This document shows positions 53,417 through 62,466 of a stretch of DNA of 64,000 bases, one piece after another. How positions within the stretch are numbered: the first letter of the stretch is position 1; every line of letters starts with the position of its first letter. The stretch comes from Scleromatobacter sp038243995. Its GTDB lineage: Bacteria > Pseudomonadota > Gammaproteobacteria > Burkholderiales > Burkholderiaceae_C. Location of the stretch: contig JBBRTV010000024.1 in NCBI GenBank assembly GCA_038243995.1, forward strand, positions 1 through 64,000. The letters run 5' to 3'. Below the pieces are notes generated by a model. It saw nothing but the letters and a program-made list of their open reading frames with translations, was not told where the DNA came from and made no database searches. The position numbers were made by a program, and so were the translations under genes.

Positions 53417-54304
53417 TCAGATCGATCGGTCGCGTCCGGGATGTTCCTCTTTGAAGTATTCGGGCTTCGGTTCGGGTTCCGCCTCGTCCGCTTCGGGTTC
53501 CAGCCCGGCCGACGCGGTCGACGGCGGACGCACTTTCTGGAACGCGAACAAAGTCGCGCCCGCCTGGACAAGCGATCCGTCCTGGAGGTCGATGCCCAGG
53601 GCATCGATCTGTTCGCCGTTGACGAAGGTGCCGTTGGTGCTGTCGCAGTCGCGGATGCGGTACTTCTCGCCCTGGCAGAGCACCAGGAAGTGCGCGCCCG
53701 ACAACTTGTCGTCTTCCGACACCAGCACGTCGACCGGGCGATCGCCATCGGCGGCGACGGTGCCCGAACCGACATAGTTGCGGCCGTCGCGGATCTCGAA
53801 CAGTTGCCCCAGCTTGGACCAGCTGAACGTGTAGAGGATGCCCGTGAGGGCGCGGCCGCCGCCGGGACGGCGCTGCTCCTGCGGAGCCTTCAAGTCATCC
53901 GCATCCATCACCGAGGTATGGCGTCGGCCAGAGCCGCCGCCCGACGCCGCCCGCGGCGCCCCCGAGGCCATCGGCGGTGGCGGGCGCGGCGCTTCTTCGT
54001 CGTCGAGCAGGGTCTGGCGCCGGCCGCCCATCGTCGGCCCGGCGCTCGTGGGCTCGTTGACCCGGGTCGGGCCGGGCCGGGCCGGGGTCGGCCCTGTCGA
54101 AAGCCGGGCGGCGCCGGTCGCGTCCGGCTCGTGTTGGGTGAAGCGCGTTCTCTCCGCGGCGCTGTTCGCAGCCTCGCAATAGGGGCACTTCTGCCAATCC
54201 ATGGCCATCGGATGGCCTTGCGCGCAGCGCTTGGCCGACGTCGGCAGCGGCTTGGCCGAGTGCTTGCCGAGGATGCCGCCCAGCCAACCCGTTTTCTCGC
54301 TCAT
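53417..54304 (-). CDS. Zinc-ribbon/FHA cytoplasmic protein
   Basis: 295 residues. The N-terminal zinc-ribbon-like CAQGHPMAMDWQKCPYC (~27-43) is followed by a disordered Pro/Thr-rich linker (Thr/Arg sites such as RRQTLLDDEE and RRHTSVMDADD look like kinase targets). The C-terminal FHA domain (residues ~175-265) has LSGAHFLVLCQGEKYRIRDCDSTNGTFVNG. No membrane segment. The layout matches FHA scaffolds (Fha/TagH-like) that read kinase output; the TLLDD and TSVMD sites are good candidates for phosphothreonine binding partners. Confidence 0.85.
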   Translation of the reverse strand: MSEKTGWLGGILGKHSAKPLPTSAKRCAQGHPMAMDWQKCPYCEAANSAAERTRFTQHEPDATGAARLSTGPTPARPGPTRVNEPTSAGPTMGGRRQTLLDDEEAPRPPPPMASGAPRAASGGGSGRRHTSVMDADDLKAPQEQRRPGGGRALTGILYTFSWSKLGQLFEIRDGRNYVGSGTVAADGDRPVDVLVSEDDKLSGAHFLVLCQGEKYRIRDCDSTNGTFVNGEQIDALGIDLQDGSLVQAGATLFAFQKVRPPSTASAGLEPEADEAEPEPKPEYFKEEHPGRDRSI

Positions 54305-54487
54305 GGCAATGGATCCTTTCCTACGAGATTCATCCGGAAGACTGCCGGACCGTCACCCACACCGGGTCGACACATCGCGTCGACTCGGTGCGCAGGTTCC
54401 GGGTTCGATCGTCGCGCTCGCGCACGAATCCATCAATCCCAAGAACGTGGATCGTGCCGGTCGCGGGGGGCACGGCGCGATACCCCC

Positions 54488-55915
54488 TCACGAAGCCTCG
54501 CCGGTCACCGGGGCGGAGGGGTTGCCGGGGACTGGCGACTTCGCGCCAGCCGACGACGGCTGGGTCGTCGCCGGGCTGCGGTCCGGCATCGTCGCGGGTG
54601 CCGGCGGCGGCGACTGCAGTGCCGGCGCCGAAGCGATCGGCGTGGACACGCCGGGGTCGGCAGCGCTGGGGACCTCGACGCGCCGGAGCGGCGTCGCGGA
54701 ATTGGCGGCGGGGCCTCGCGGCGGTGTCTTGCGCGGCGCCGTCTTGGCCGCGGGAGCCCCGCTCGCGGCGGCCGGCGCCGCGCGTGCCGTCGACCGTGTC
54801 GCAGCGGGCGGCGGGGCAGGGGGCGCCGGCACAGGCCGGACGGCCCCCGACGCAGGCGCAACCGGCGCGGGTGCGGAGGCGGCCGCCGAAGCGGACGTGG
54901 CGACGGAGGCGGCCGCCGAAGCGGACGTGGCGACGGAGGCGGGCGCCGGCGGCGCGGGTGGCCAGTCGGCCGGGCCGATCGGCGCCCCGCCCGCGTGCTG
55001 CGCGACCCCCGTCGCGACCGGGGCCTGCCGCCATTCGGCCTGTAGTTGCTGGATGCGCTCGCGATGCCAGGCATAGCCTGCCGTCCCCAGCACCGTCGCG
55101 GTCAGCGCGGAGGCGGCCAGCGACGCGGGCAGGACGCCGACCGCGCGTGCCGCGCGGCGCCGAGACAGCGCATACCCCACCAGTTGGACGGTCACGTTGT
55201 CCTCGCCACCCTTGGCCAGCGCGCAGCCGACCAGGCGATCGGTCAGCTCCCGCGGGGTGCCGCCGGCCTGGAGGACCGCGGCGATCTCTTCATCGCGGAC
55301 GTAGCCGCACAGGCCGTCCGAACACAGCAACAACATGTCGCCCGCCTCGACCGCCCGCCACTCGCTGACATCGACCTGCACGTCGGGCTTGTGGCCGATC
55401 GCGCGGTCGAGCACGCTGGCATCCGGATGCGCGGCAGCCTGCTCCGGCGTGAGCAAGCCGTTGTCAACCATGGCCTGCACGCGGCTGTGGTCGCGCGTCA
55501 GCTGCTCGAGCTTGCCGCGGCGCCAGAGGTAGCCGCGGCTGTCGCCCACGTGCGCCACGGCGAAGCGCCTGCCCGACGTGATCAGGGCCACGCCCGTGGC
55601 GCCCATGTCGCTGGTCTCCGGATCGGCCGGGTCGCGCCGTTCGCGCACGGTTCGGTTCGCGGCGAGGAAGGCCTCCCGCACCTGCTCAGGGAACTCCCGC
55701 GAATCGGGCGTCGCGCGGATGAGTTGCTCCTGCAGGACGCGAATGGTCAACTCCGCGGCCAGGGCGCCGCCGCGATACCCCCCCATGCCATCGGAGATCA
55801 CGTAGACGTCGCCGAACGGCGCGCGCGTCCAGCCCATGCGATCTTCGTTCGCCGTGCGCACGTAGCCGGTCTCGGATCGCGCGCCGAGGATCCACGGCGA
55901 GGCGGACCGTGCCAT
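54488..55915 (-). CDS. PP2C-family Ser/Thr phosphatase with membrane helix and long A/P-rich tail
   Basis: 475 residues from ATG 55915; ATG 55921 is two codons earlier but its ribosome-binding site is too close. Metal-binding motifs of PP2C are present: TGYVRTANEDRMG, VISDGMGGYRGG, AHVGDSRGYLWR, LLLCSDGL and GGEDNVTVQL. The catalytic domain spans ~1-240, then a membrane helix (VLPASLAASALTATVLGTAGYAW) and a ~200-residue Ala/Pro/Ser-rich periplasmic tail with a tandem repeat. It is the natural antagonist of the two kinases (PppA/PstP-like). Confidence 0.9.
   Translation of the reverse strand: MARSASPWILGARSETGYVRTANEDRMGWTRAPFGDVYVISDGMGGYRGGALAAELTIRVLQEQLIRATPDSREFPEQVREAFLAANRTVRERRDPADPETSDMGATGVALITSGRRFAVAHVGDSRGYLWRRGKLEQLTRDHSRVQAMVDNGLLTPEQAAAHPDASVLDRAIGHKPDVQVDVSEWRAVEAGDMLLLCSDGLCGYVRDEEIAAVLQAGGTPRELTDRLVGCALAKGGEDNVTVQLVGYALSRRRAARAVGVLPASLAASALTATVLGTAGYAWHRERIQQLQAEWRQAPVATGVAQHAGGAPIGPADWPPAPPAPASVATSASAAASVATSASAAASAPAPVAPASGAVRPVPAPPAPPPAATRSTARAAPAAASGAPAAKTAPRKTPPRGPAANSATPLRRVEVPSAADPGVSTPIASAPALQSPPPAPATMPDRSPATTQPSSAGAKSPVPGNPSAPVTGEAS
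54875..54934 (-). repeat. Two 30-base tandem repeats in the phosphatase tail
   Basis: Two identical 30-base units (54875-54904 and 54905-54934), plus a short partial copy, encode a repeated SVATSASAAA decapeptide in the Ala/Pro-rich tail. Perfect identity suggests recent duplication. Confidence 0.85.
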
Positions 55916-55994
55916 CAGCATTTCCGGTCGCCGGAGGCGCCGCACGCGTGCGCGTTCCGAAGTGCCGGCTGCGTCGGCAGCGAGCACCGCGCCA

Positions 55995-57626
55995 TCATTG
56001 GGCTCGCGGTTCGTATTTCGGCTGCCCGCCGGCCGCGACCAGGTCGGCCGTGCGCACCTCGAATGTCGTGCGGCCCACCGCCACGCGATCCCCCGGCAAC
56101 AGCGACCGCGTGCTGCCGGTGAACTTCGTCCCGTTGAGTTCGCAGCCGTTGCGCGACTCCAGGTCGACCATGTAGAGCCCATTGGCCTCGGCCTTCAGGA
56201 TCGCGTGGTGGCCCGAAACGTAGCTGTCGCCATCGAGGATCAGGTCGTTCCCGGAAGCCGCGCCGATACGTGTCGATGCAGTGGTCACGTTGAACTGCCG
56301 CCCCGCCAACGCGCCCGACAAGCCGTGGAGGATCGCCACGGTGCTGCCCTCGGCAGGCGCGGGCCAGCGAAAGGCGACGACGGTGCGGCGCGCGCCGGAC
56401 TGCGCAACGGGCGGTTCCGGCTCGATGTAGGTCGGGCCGGGCACCGGCGGCGGTGACGGCGAGGGCCAGGGCGCCAGCGGCAACGGGGCGGGCAATGGGC
56501 GCTTGCCCCGGCGCAGCGCGAAGAACGCGACCAGGGCGACCACGAGCAAGCCCAGGCCCAGTCCGATCCACACGGCCAGCGGCGCGCCAGCGATCACCCG
56601 CTTGATCGCGGCGGCGTCGAACAAGGTCTTCCACGATCCTGCGCCTCCCGTCGTGTCGGTGCCCGCCGTTCCTGTGCGTGCAGGCGCGGCGACCGACGTC
56701 GCCGCGGCGGCGACCTGCACTCCCAGGGGTATGCGCACGACCGCGCCTTGCCGGGGCCTGAACTCCAGGACGGGGGCTTCGGCTTTGCTGCCGTCGCGCG
56801 CGGCGGTATAGGCGAAGGCGACATCGAATTGCGGTGGCGGCACGACCTCCCGGATCATCCGGCCCAGGGCGGCGGCCAGGTCCGCGCGCGTCCCGGCGAT
56901 CGCGAAGCGTCCGTTCGTCGCGCCGGCGAGCGTCGCCAGCGATCCGGACGAGGACGACGCCAGCGTGCCGAAGCCGATGGCGTCGATCGCGATCGACGGC
57001 GGCGCTGTCGCGAGCTGGATCAAGGCCGCCTGGGTCAGCGCGCTGCCTTCGTCGTTGCCATCCGACACGACGAGGATCCGCTTCCAGGCGGCCGGCGAAT
57101 CGCGCAATTCGGCAACGGCCCCCGCGATGGCGTCGTTCAAGCGCGTCTTGCCTTCGCGTTCGCGATCGAGGGCCAGGTGCGAGACGGCCTCGACGATCGC
57201 GGGCGGGTCGCTGGTCAGCGCGAGCAGGTGTGTCGATCGCGTCCCGAACGCGACGAGGGCGACGCTCAGCGGCAACTGCGTCTCGCCGGCACGCGGCACG
57301 AGCGTATTGCGCAGCACGTCCTGGATCGCGGCAAGGGCGGCGGCCCCCATCGATCCGCTGCGATCAACGCAGAGGAGCAATGCCGCCGAGTTGGCCGATG
57401 CCGGAACGCTGGCCAGGCCGGTGGCGGGCACGGTGGTGGCGCCGTCGAGCCGCAGGGCGAAGTCGGCCGCCGTCGGGGCGGTCGCCGCATCGACGCCGGT
57501 GCGCGCCACGATCTTGCCCGGGCTCGCGGTCGACGTGGAAATCAAGGTCGCCTGCGCCACGGCGCCCGCCATCCCCAGCGCGAGCAGCGCGGCGACGACA
57601 CATCCCGGAACGCGGGCTCGAGACAT
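55995..57626 (-). CDS. VWA-domain membrane protein with C-terminal FHA domain
   Basis: 543 residues. A signal peptide (VVAALLALGMAGAVAQA) is followed by a von Willebrand A domain with MIDAS DRSGSM and ILVVSDGNDEGSALTQ (~80-260), a beta-rich part, a membrane helix (WIGLGLGLLVVALVAFFAL, ~355-375), a Pro-rich linker and a C-terminal FHA domain (TRIGAASGNDLIL...SGHHAIL...VDLESRNGCELNG). The topology puts VWA in the periplasm and FHA in the cytoplasm, the same inside-out arrangement as the FHA protease. It is the first gene of the minus-strand phosphorylation operon. Confidence 0.9.
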   Translation of the reverse strand: MSRARVPGCVVAALLALGMAGAVAQATLISTSTASPGKIVARTGVDAATAPTAADFALRLDGATTVPATGLASVPASANSAALLLCVDRSGSMGAAALAAIQDVLRNTLVPRAGETQLPLSVALVAFGTRSTHLLALTSDPPAIVEAVSHLALDREREGKTRLNDAIAGAVAELRDSPAAWKRILVVSDGNDEGSALTQAALIQLATAPPSIAIDAIGFGTLASSSSGSLATLAGATNGRFAIAGTRADLAAALGRMIREVVPPPQFDVAFAYTAARDGSKAEAPVLEFRPRQGAVVRIPLGVQVAAAATSVAAPARTGTAGTDTTGGAGSWKTLFDAAAIKRVIAGAPLAVWIGLGLGLLVVALVAFFALRRGKRPLPAPLPLAPWPSPSPPPVPGPTYIEPEPPVAQSGARRTVVAFRWPAPAEGSTVAILHGLSGALAGRQFNVTTASTRIGAASGNDLILDGDSYVSGHHAILKAEANGLYMVDLESRNGCELNGTKFTGSTRSLLPGDRVAVGRTTFEVRTADLVAAGGQPKYEPRAQ

Positions 57627-58323
57627 CGCACCCCCTCAGCGCGGCACGCATGCCACCCACGCGACCGCCAGCTTGCGGTGACGCGGCGCCGCAACCCTTC
57701 CGGACCCGCACTCGCGTTTTTCCGCTCGCAGCGACATCCGCCCAGTGCAGCGGTTATATGTCACCTGGTCGACGCCTGTCGAGCCGCCGGACCCCCTAGG
57801 AGCGCAGGCGCGAGCGGGTGCCCGCGCGCCCGGATCCAGCCCGCCAATCCCGGGAGCCATCGTCGTTCTGCCCGAGTAGTTGTCGATTCACGGATCGCTC
57901 GCATTGGCGGGATTCGATCCGAGCCCATGAACGAGCCTGAGCGCGCGCGGCGAGAACCGCGTCGTGGCCTCGGGGCTGCGCGACCGAGTTCGAAGCCCAT
58001 CGCCTGGGCGTCGTCCACGCGAGCTGTCTTGCTGTCGTCTTGAGCTCGACCTGTCAACAACCTGTCTCGGAGCTGACGACCAGCCAAGTGTCGCCGCACG
58101 CCGTGCGGCCTGTGCTTGACGCCAGATCGCCCAAGTCCGGCAATTGCGCATGGCACCTCGACCCCATGTCCGGCCAATTGCCACGCAATTCGTCTGACAG
58201 GGTTTCGCCTCTGTGCCCCGAGTCGATGCCGGCGAACACTGCCGGCACGGCCGGTCTTCGCCGGCGGGTCGGCAATTCAACTCAATTGCGGGCATCCCCA
58301 CAGGACATCCCAAGGAGGTTCAA
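57627..58323. other. Divergent intergenic region
   Basis: About 700 bases between the divergent VWA-FHA and secreted-protein genes. It holds the minus-strand promoter at 57753-57782. Plus-strand promoter signals for the secreted protein were not convincing apart from a TTGACG at ~58118. Open frames here lack ribosome-binding sites and family matches, so I see no gene. Confidence 0.5.
57753..57782 (-). promoter_or_regulatory. Putative promoter of the VWA-FHA/phosphatase/kinase operon
   Basis: On the minus strand: -35 TCGACA (57782-57777, five of six), an 18-base spacer, and -10 TATAAC (57758-57753, five of six), about 125 bases before the VWA-FHA start. It is one of the few A/T-rich hexamers in the region. 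Confidence 0.5.
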
Positions 58324-59433
58324 ATGATGAAGAGAATCGCAACCGCATTGTTGGCGGTCATGTCGGCGGCAGCGCCGTTGATCGTGCACGCCCAAGACGC
58401 GCAGGCGCCCAGCGTCATCAAGCCCCACTTCGTGGCGCTGCCGCCGCACGCGGTGCCGGGCGTGACCTTCGCCGCCCAACCGGCGGGCAGCAACCTGGCT
58501 CAATGGAACGGCAGCTTCACCGACCTGACCGGGGCCACGGTCACGTACACGATGGTCGGACTGAACCCCGCCCTGTCCAACGCGACCACCTCGGTCACCG
58601 CCTACATCATCCCGATCAAGATGGTGTACGGCGCGAAGAATGGCAACATGACATTCGATCCCAATGCGGATCTGGTGCCGGGCGGCAATACCGTCGTGCA
58701 GAGCATCGCCGCCTCGCCGCTGTTCAATTCCACGGTGGACTTCGTGCAAGGCGGCGTCGACCTCGGCACGACGCAGTACATCGATGCTTACCAGCGCGGC
58801 AACTTCTGGCAGTCGGTCAGCACGAACACCGGCTATCACACCCTTCTCCATGCCATCGTCCTGCCCCAGAAGACGATCAAGGTCACGCCGGCCCAGGGCA
58901 GCGTCGTCCAGAACTACTTCACGCCGGGCCCGCGCGGGCTCATGGACATCAACGCGTTCGACGCCAAGCTGCAGGGCTTCATGGCGACGATCAAGAAGAT
59001 CCATCCGAACGTGCTGCCTATCTTCGTCACCGACAATGTCTTCCTGACCTCGGGCGGCGGGTGCTGCATCGGCGGCTACCACTCGGCCAACGCTGCACAA
59101 CCCTCCGGCCAGACCTATTCGCACGCGTCGTACATCAACAGCGCGGGATCCTTCGCGCAGGACGTATCTGCCCTGTCGCATGAACTCGGCGAATGGATGG
59201 ACGACCCGTTCGTCGACAACCTGGTCAACTGCACCGACAACGGCCTGATGGAAAACGGCGACCCCCTCGAGGGCAATGCGAACTTCGGCGGCTATCCGTA
59301 CACCACCAACGGGTTCACCTACAACCTGCAGTCGCTGGTCTTCATCCCGTACTTCGGCGCACCGGCATCCACGTCGGTCAACAGCTGGGTGAGCTTCCAG
59401 GGCGAACATGCGGGCGTGTGCCCGGGACAGTGA
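58324..59433 (+). CDS. Secreted protein with HELGEW motif, unknown function
   Basis: 369 residues; ATG 58324 follows a perfect AAGGAGG at 58312-58318, which decides the start. Signal peptide MMKRIATALLAVMSAAAPLIVHAQD. The mature part is rich in Asn, Gly, Thr and aromatic residues, as in extracellular beta proteins. A segment SALSHELGEWMDDPFVDNLVNC near residue 290 resembles zincin-like HExxx motifs but lacks the second His of HExxH, so metal protease activity is uncertain. A GCC pair (SGGGCCIGG) may form a disulphide. No family is recognised with confidence. Confidence 0.7.
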   Translation: MMKRIATALLAVMSAAAPLIVHAQDAQAPSVIKPHFVALPPHAVPGVTFAAQPAGSNLAQWNGSFTDLTGATVTYTMVGLNPALSNATTSVTAYIIPIKMVYGAKNGNMTFDPNADLVPGGNTVVQSIAASPLFNSTVDFVQGGVDLGTTQYIDAYQRGNFWQSVSTNTGYHTLLHAIVLPQKTIKVTPAQGSVVQNYFTPGPRGLMDINAFDAKLQGFMATIKKIHPNVLPIFVTDNVFLTSGGGCCIGGYHSANAAQPSGQTYSHASYINSAGSFAQDVSALSHELGEWMDDPFVDNLVNCTDNGLMENGDPLEGNANFGGYPYTTNGFTYNLQSLVFIPYFGAPASTSVNSWVSFQGEHAGVCPGQ

Positions 59434-59440
59434 CGTGAAG

Positions 59441-59468
59441 GGCCGCCATCGCCGCGGCGATGGCGGCC
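59441..59468 (+). terminator. Perfect 28-base palindrome after the secreted-protein gene
   Basis: GGCCGCCATCGCCG followed directly by its reverse complement, eight bases after the stop codon. It can form a very stable GC hairpin; no T-run follows. Likely terminates or stabilises the upstream transcript. Confidence 0.55.
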
Positions 59469-59770
59469 TCGAACACCGCCAGGGCGAAGGCGGCGATCGC
59501 CAGGATCAAGGGCTTCGCGTTGTCCGCCGATGTGTCCCCGCGATGGGGCGGCCTCGGCGCGGCACGGCGCGACCGAATCGGGGGTTCCCGGAATGCGGGA
59601 ACCATGCTGCCGGCAGACTTCTCCTGGACGAACTGGCGCACGAGTCATTCACTGCGCCCATCCGTCGGCCACCTGGCTCCTCATCCGCGAACCCCGCTGG
59701 GGCCCCGGTCGACCCAGAGGCGACAACCGTCGCAATTCGGCGGTGGAGTATCCTGGGCCAGGAGGTGAAC

Positions 59771-60211
59771 ATGCCCAGCGTATTGGTACCTGTCGATGGC
59801 TCTGAGAATTCCTTGCGCGCCGTGGAAGAGGCTTGCAGGCAACTCGCGCATTGGCCGCAGTCGACGGTTCAGTTGCTGAACGTGCAGCCGCTCAACCACT
59901 CCGCGGTTGTGAAGAAGTACCTCAGCCAGGATCTGATCGACGAGTTCTACCAGGGGGAAGGTGAAGCGGCATTGCAAGATGCGCGCGCTCGGCTCGACGA
60001 CGCGAAAATCGCCTGGACGTCGCACGTCGAAGTTGGCGAGGTGGCGCAGTCGATTGCGCGTCGGGTGCGGGAGCTGCACTGCAATCAGGTCATCATGGGT
60101 ACGCGCGGCCTCGGCTCCGGCGGAATCGCGGCGGTGTCCGGCCTGCTCCTTGGCTCTATCACGACTAAGGTGCTGCACCTGGTTGAGGTGCCGGTGACTC
60201 TGGTGAAGTGA
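59771..60211 (+). CDS. Universal stress protein (UspA family)
   Basis: 146 residues from ATG 59771 with a near-perfect AGGAGGTGA upstream. Single Usp domain: VLVPVDGSENSLRAVEEACRQL at the start and the ATP-binding motif MGTRGLGSGGIAAVSGLLLGSITTKVLH (G-x2-G-x9-G-S/T type) near the end. It is likely an ATP-binding stress protein. The upstream 337-base gap holds a palindromic hairpin but no gene; the product is monocistronic. Confidence 0.9.
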   Translation: MPSVLVPVDGSENSLRAVEEACRQLAHWPQSTVQLLNVQPLNHSAVVKKYLSQDLIDEFYQGEGEAALQDARARLDDAKIAWTSHVEVGEVAQSIARRVRELHCNQVIMGTRGLGSGGIAAVSGLLLGSITTKVLHLVEVPVTLVK

Positions 60212-60461
60212 ATCCCGGCGGCGCCGGCTGAACGCGACCCGCGAGGCCGCTTTTCAATTGCTCGGGCGTATCGTCGAGCGGCGCAATGGATCGCATTGGC
60301 TGTGTCAGCCCCTCCGTCGCCACGGCGCTCTAGGCGAACTCCTCCGGGCCGGGGTATCCGAACGTCGCCATGGCGACGATCCGAGCTCACTCGTGAACAG
60401 GATGCGGTCAAGGCCGGCGAGACCGAACAGTGGGCAGACGCGGTCGCGCCGTCCTGCAACA

Positions 60462-60632
60462 ATCCTGTCGGCGGACGCCGAAACTTTCCGCGAGTGCGCG
60501 CGGCTCATGCATCGACGCTCGGACGCGCGCCATGAGGACGCGATGATTGCCGCGACGGCGAAGCGGCACAAGCTCAGCGTGGCGACGCGCAACGTCGGCG
60601 ATATCTCGCAGTTTTCGACGTCGTCCTGCGCC
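60462..60632 (+). pseudogene. Remnant of a PIN-domain (VapC/FitB-like) toxin gene
   Basis: The frame reads ILSADAETFRECARLMHRRSDARHEDAMIAATAKRHKLSVATRNVGDISQF, which is the C-terminal third of a VapC/FitB-type PIN ribonuclease (catalytic Asp in the DAMIAATA helix, then TRN-x2-D). The N-terminal half with the first acidic residues is missing; the upstream sequence in this frame is unrelated and there is no start. No antitoxin gene is adjacent. Read as a decayed toxin-antitoxin locus in the otherwise gene-free 60212-60767 stretch. Confidence 0.6.
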
Positions 60633-60767
60633 ATCGCCTGGTCAGGCAAAGCGCGCTTGCCGGGGCCATGCCGCAATCAGCCGAGACGTAAAAGTAAGGT
60701 AAATCTTTGATTCATATGGTTTTCAAGGATGTTCCGGGAGATGCCGGAACCGCTCGAAAACGCCAGG

Positions 60768-60844
60768 TGGCCTGCCCGGAGGGACTCGAACCCCCGACCT
60801 GCTGCTTAGAAGGCAGCTGCTCTATCCAGTTGAGCTACGGGCAG
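60768..60844 (-). tRNA. tRNA-Arg (UCU anticodon)
   Basis: 77 bases with encoded CCA. The acceptor stem CTGCCCG pairs exactly with CGGGCAG. The D-arm is AGCTCAACTGGATAGAGC, the anticodon loop CTTCTAA carries TCT in a GCTGC/GCAGC stem, and the T-arm contains GGTTCGAGTCC. It reads AGA codons, rare in this GC-rich genome. Confidence 0.93.
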
Positions 60845-60942
60845 TTGCGTCGCCCGCGATTCTATCGGGCGCCGCGGGGCGGGCCGACGGGTGCTTGCGC
60901 GAAGCGCGAAGATGCGCGGCCCGACGCGCGGCAGGCGCTTGT

Positions 60943-61638
60943 TCAGCGGCGTTCGTACTGCTGCTGCCCGAACAGCATCGCGAGCGCCTTCGGATCGTTG
61001 TCGAGGCGCTTGCGCTGGCCAGAGAGCACCTCGACGCCGCGGACGACGGCGGGGCGCGCACCGATCTCGTCGAACCAACCTTTCAGGTGCGGAAAGTCGG
61101 CCCACGCGATGCCCTGGTTTTTCCACGATCGCAGCCACGGGAAGATGGCCATGTCGGCGATGCCGTAGTCGCGCCCGCCGATGTAGCGCGACTTCGCGAG
61201 TCGCTTGTCCATGACGCCGTACAGGCGCCTGGCCTCGTTGGTATAGCGGTCGATGGCGTAAGGGATCTTTTCCGGTGCGTAGACGCGGAAGTGATGCGCC
61301 TGGCCGAGCATGGGGCCGACGCTGCCCATCTGGAACATGAGCCACTGAAGCACTTCGTAGCGCTCGGCGATCGAGTCGGGCAGGAAACGACCGGTCTTGC
61401 CGGCGAGGTAGAGCAGGATGGCACCCGATTCGAACAGGCTGATGGTCTTGCCGTCGGGGCCATGGGGGTCGACGATGGCCGGGATCTTGTTGTTCGGGCT
61501 GATCGCCAGGAACTCGGGCTTGAACTGGTCGCCCGCGCCGATGTCGATCGGTATGGCTCGATACGGCAAGCCGCATTCTTCGAGCATGATGTGAACCTTG
61601 TGGCCGTTGGGAGTGGCCCACGAATACACTTCGATCAT
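60943..61638 (-). CDS. Glutathione S-transferase (YfcG/Nu-class-like)
   Basis: 231 residues from ATG 61638. The N-terminal thioredoxin-fold domain has the start IEVYSWATPNGHKVHIMLEECGLPYRAIPIDI and the glutathione-binding segments NNKIPAIVD and SLFESGAILLYLA. The C-terminal helical domain includes YGIADMAIFPWLRSW. The Thr/Asn pair in ATPNGHK matches the disulphide-bond oxidoreductase (Nu/Ure2p-like) group rather than the Ser- or Cys-type GSTs. It is divergent from the next gene and downstream of tRNA-Arg on the same strand. Confidence 0.9.
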   Translation of the reverse strand: MIEVYSWATPNGHKVHIMLEECGLPYRAIPIDIGAGDQFKPEFLAISPNNKIPAIVDPHGPDGKTISLFESGAILLYLAGKTGRFLPDSIAERYEVLQWLMFQMGSVGPMLGQAHHFRVYAPEKIPYAIDRYTNEARRLYGVMDKRLAKSRYIGGRDYGIADMAIFPWLRSWKNQGIAWADFPHLKGWFDEIGARPAVVRGVEVLSGQRKRLDNDPKALAMLFGQQQYERR

Positions 61639-61686
61639 GGCAGGGTGCCTCCTCGAGGGGCTGGTGGTGAACAATACAACAACATC

Positions 61687-62349
61687 ATGCTGGATTCAGT
61701 GCGTCTATGGTTGAGCGGAGGGGCATCCTTGCCGGCATGGCCGGATTTCGTGACGTGGGCCCGCGAGAATCGCTGGACGCTGCGCCGCACGACGGACTGC
61801 GACGGCTGGGTCATGGACCACTGCGCGGCGCACCCCGCCTGGCGCATCGAATGGGGGCCCGCGCAGCGCAGTTTCATGAGCAGCCACGAGTTCCGCATCC
61901 GCATGGAGCTGGCAACCGCGCCGGACGTGCAGGCGCTGGTGCTCGATCGGCCGCTGCTCGCGCGGCTCGATCACGAGGTCTACCAGCAATTCACCGACAC
62001 CGTGCAGACCCGCCTCGACGAAGAGACGCCGGAAGAGATGCGATGGCTCGCCATGCACGCCAGGCTGAGCCCCAACGAGATGGGTGCCGTGCTGCGTGAT
62101 CGCTACGGCGCGATCGGCGACGATCCGGCGTGGATCTCGCGCTGGCTGGCCGGTCCGATGGCCGAGGCGCTGAAGAACCGGACGGAGGCGATGCCTGTGG
62201 AAACGGCCCCGAACGAACCGTTCATCCTGCGGCTCGCGCGCGGGCAGCTCGTGATCCGCCAGGCGGCATCCGATCCGCGTGCGAAGCTCCTGCAGGCGTG
62301 CGTCGCGATCGCGGTGGCTGCCGAAGAGGGTCTGGTGCGCCTGTCGTAG
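61687..62349 (+). CDS. Hypothetical cytoplasmic protein
   Basis: 220 residues from ATG 61687; divergent from the GST gene with 48 bases between starts. No signal peptide or membrane helix. The protein is rich in Trp and Arg (LPAWPDFVTWARENRWTLRRT, PAWRIEWGPAQRSFM) and charged helices; the C-terminus is helical (LLQACVAIAVAAEEGLVRLS). The content resembles short alpha/beta proteins of Burkholderiales with no assigned domain. Function unknown. Confidence 0.65.
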   Translation: MLDSVRLWLSGGASLPAWPDFVTWARENRWTLRRTTDCDGWVMDHCAAHPAWRIEWGPAQRSFMSSHEFRIRMELATAPDVQALVLDRPLLARLDHEVYQQFTDTVQTRLDEETPEEMRWLAMHARLSPNEMGAVLRDRYGAIGDDPAWISRWLAGPMAEALKNRTEAMPVETAPNEPFILRLARGQLVIRQAASDPRAKLLQACVAIAVAAEEGLVRLS

Positions 62350-62466
62350 CCCGTTCGCCCGCGCCCGCGCCAGGCGGCGGCGCGGGCGCCGCGGCGGTCC
62401 GCGTGGCCTGGCGCGCGGCGCGGCGCGACGCGAACGCCGGGCGGCGTTTGCGTCGCGAGAGGCTCC

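Noticed and set aside
57895..57930. GGATCGAATCCCGCC-like sequence (minus strand) resembling a tRNA T-arm
   Set aside because: No anticodon or D-arm and no matching acceptor stem nearby; chance similarity.
60305..60420. Minus-strand segment LAGLDRILFTSELGSSP resembling the end of an amidohydrolase
   Set aside because: Only a short match, with a frame change needed to continue; too weak to call even as a pseudogene.
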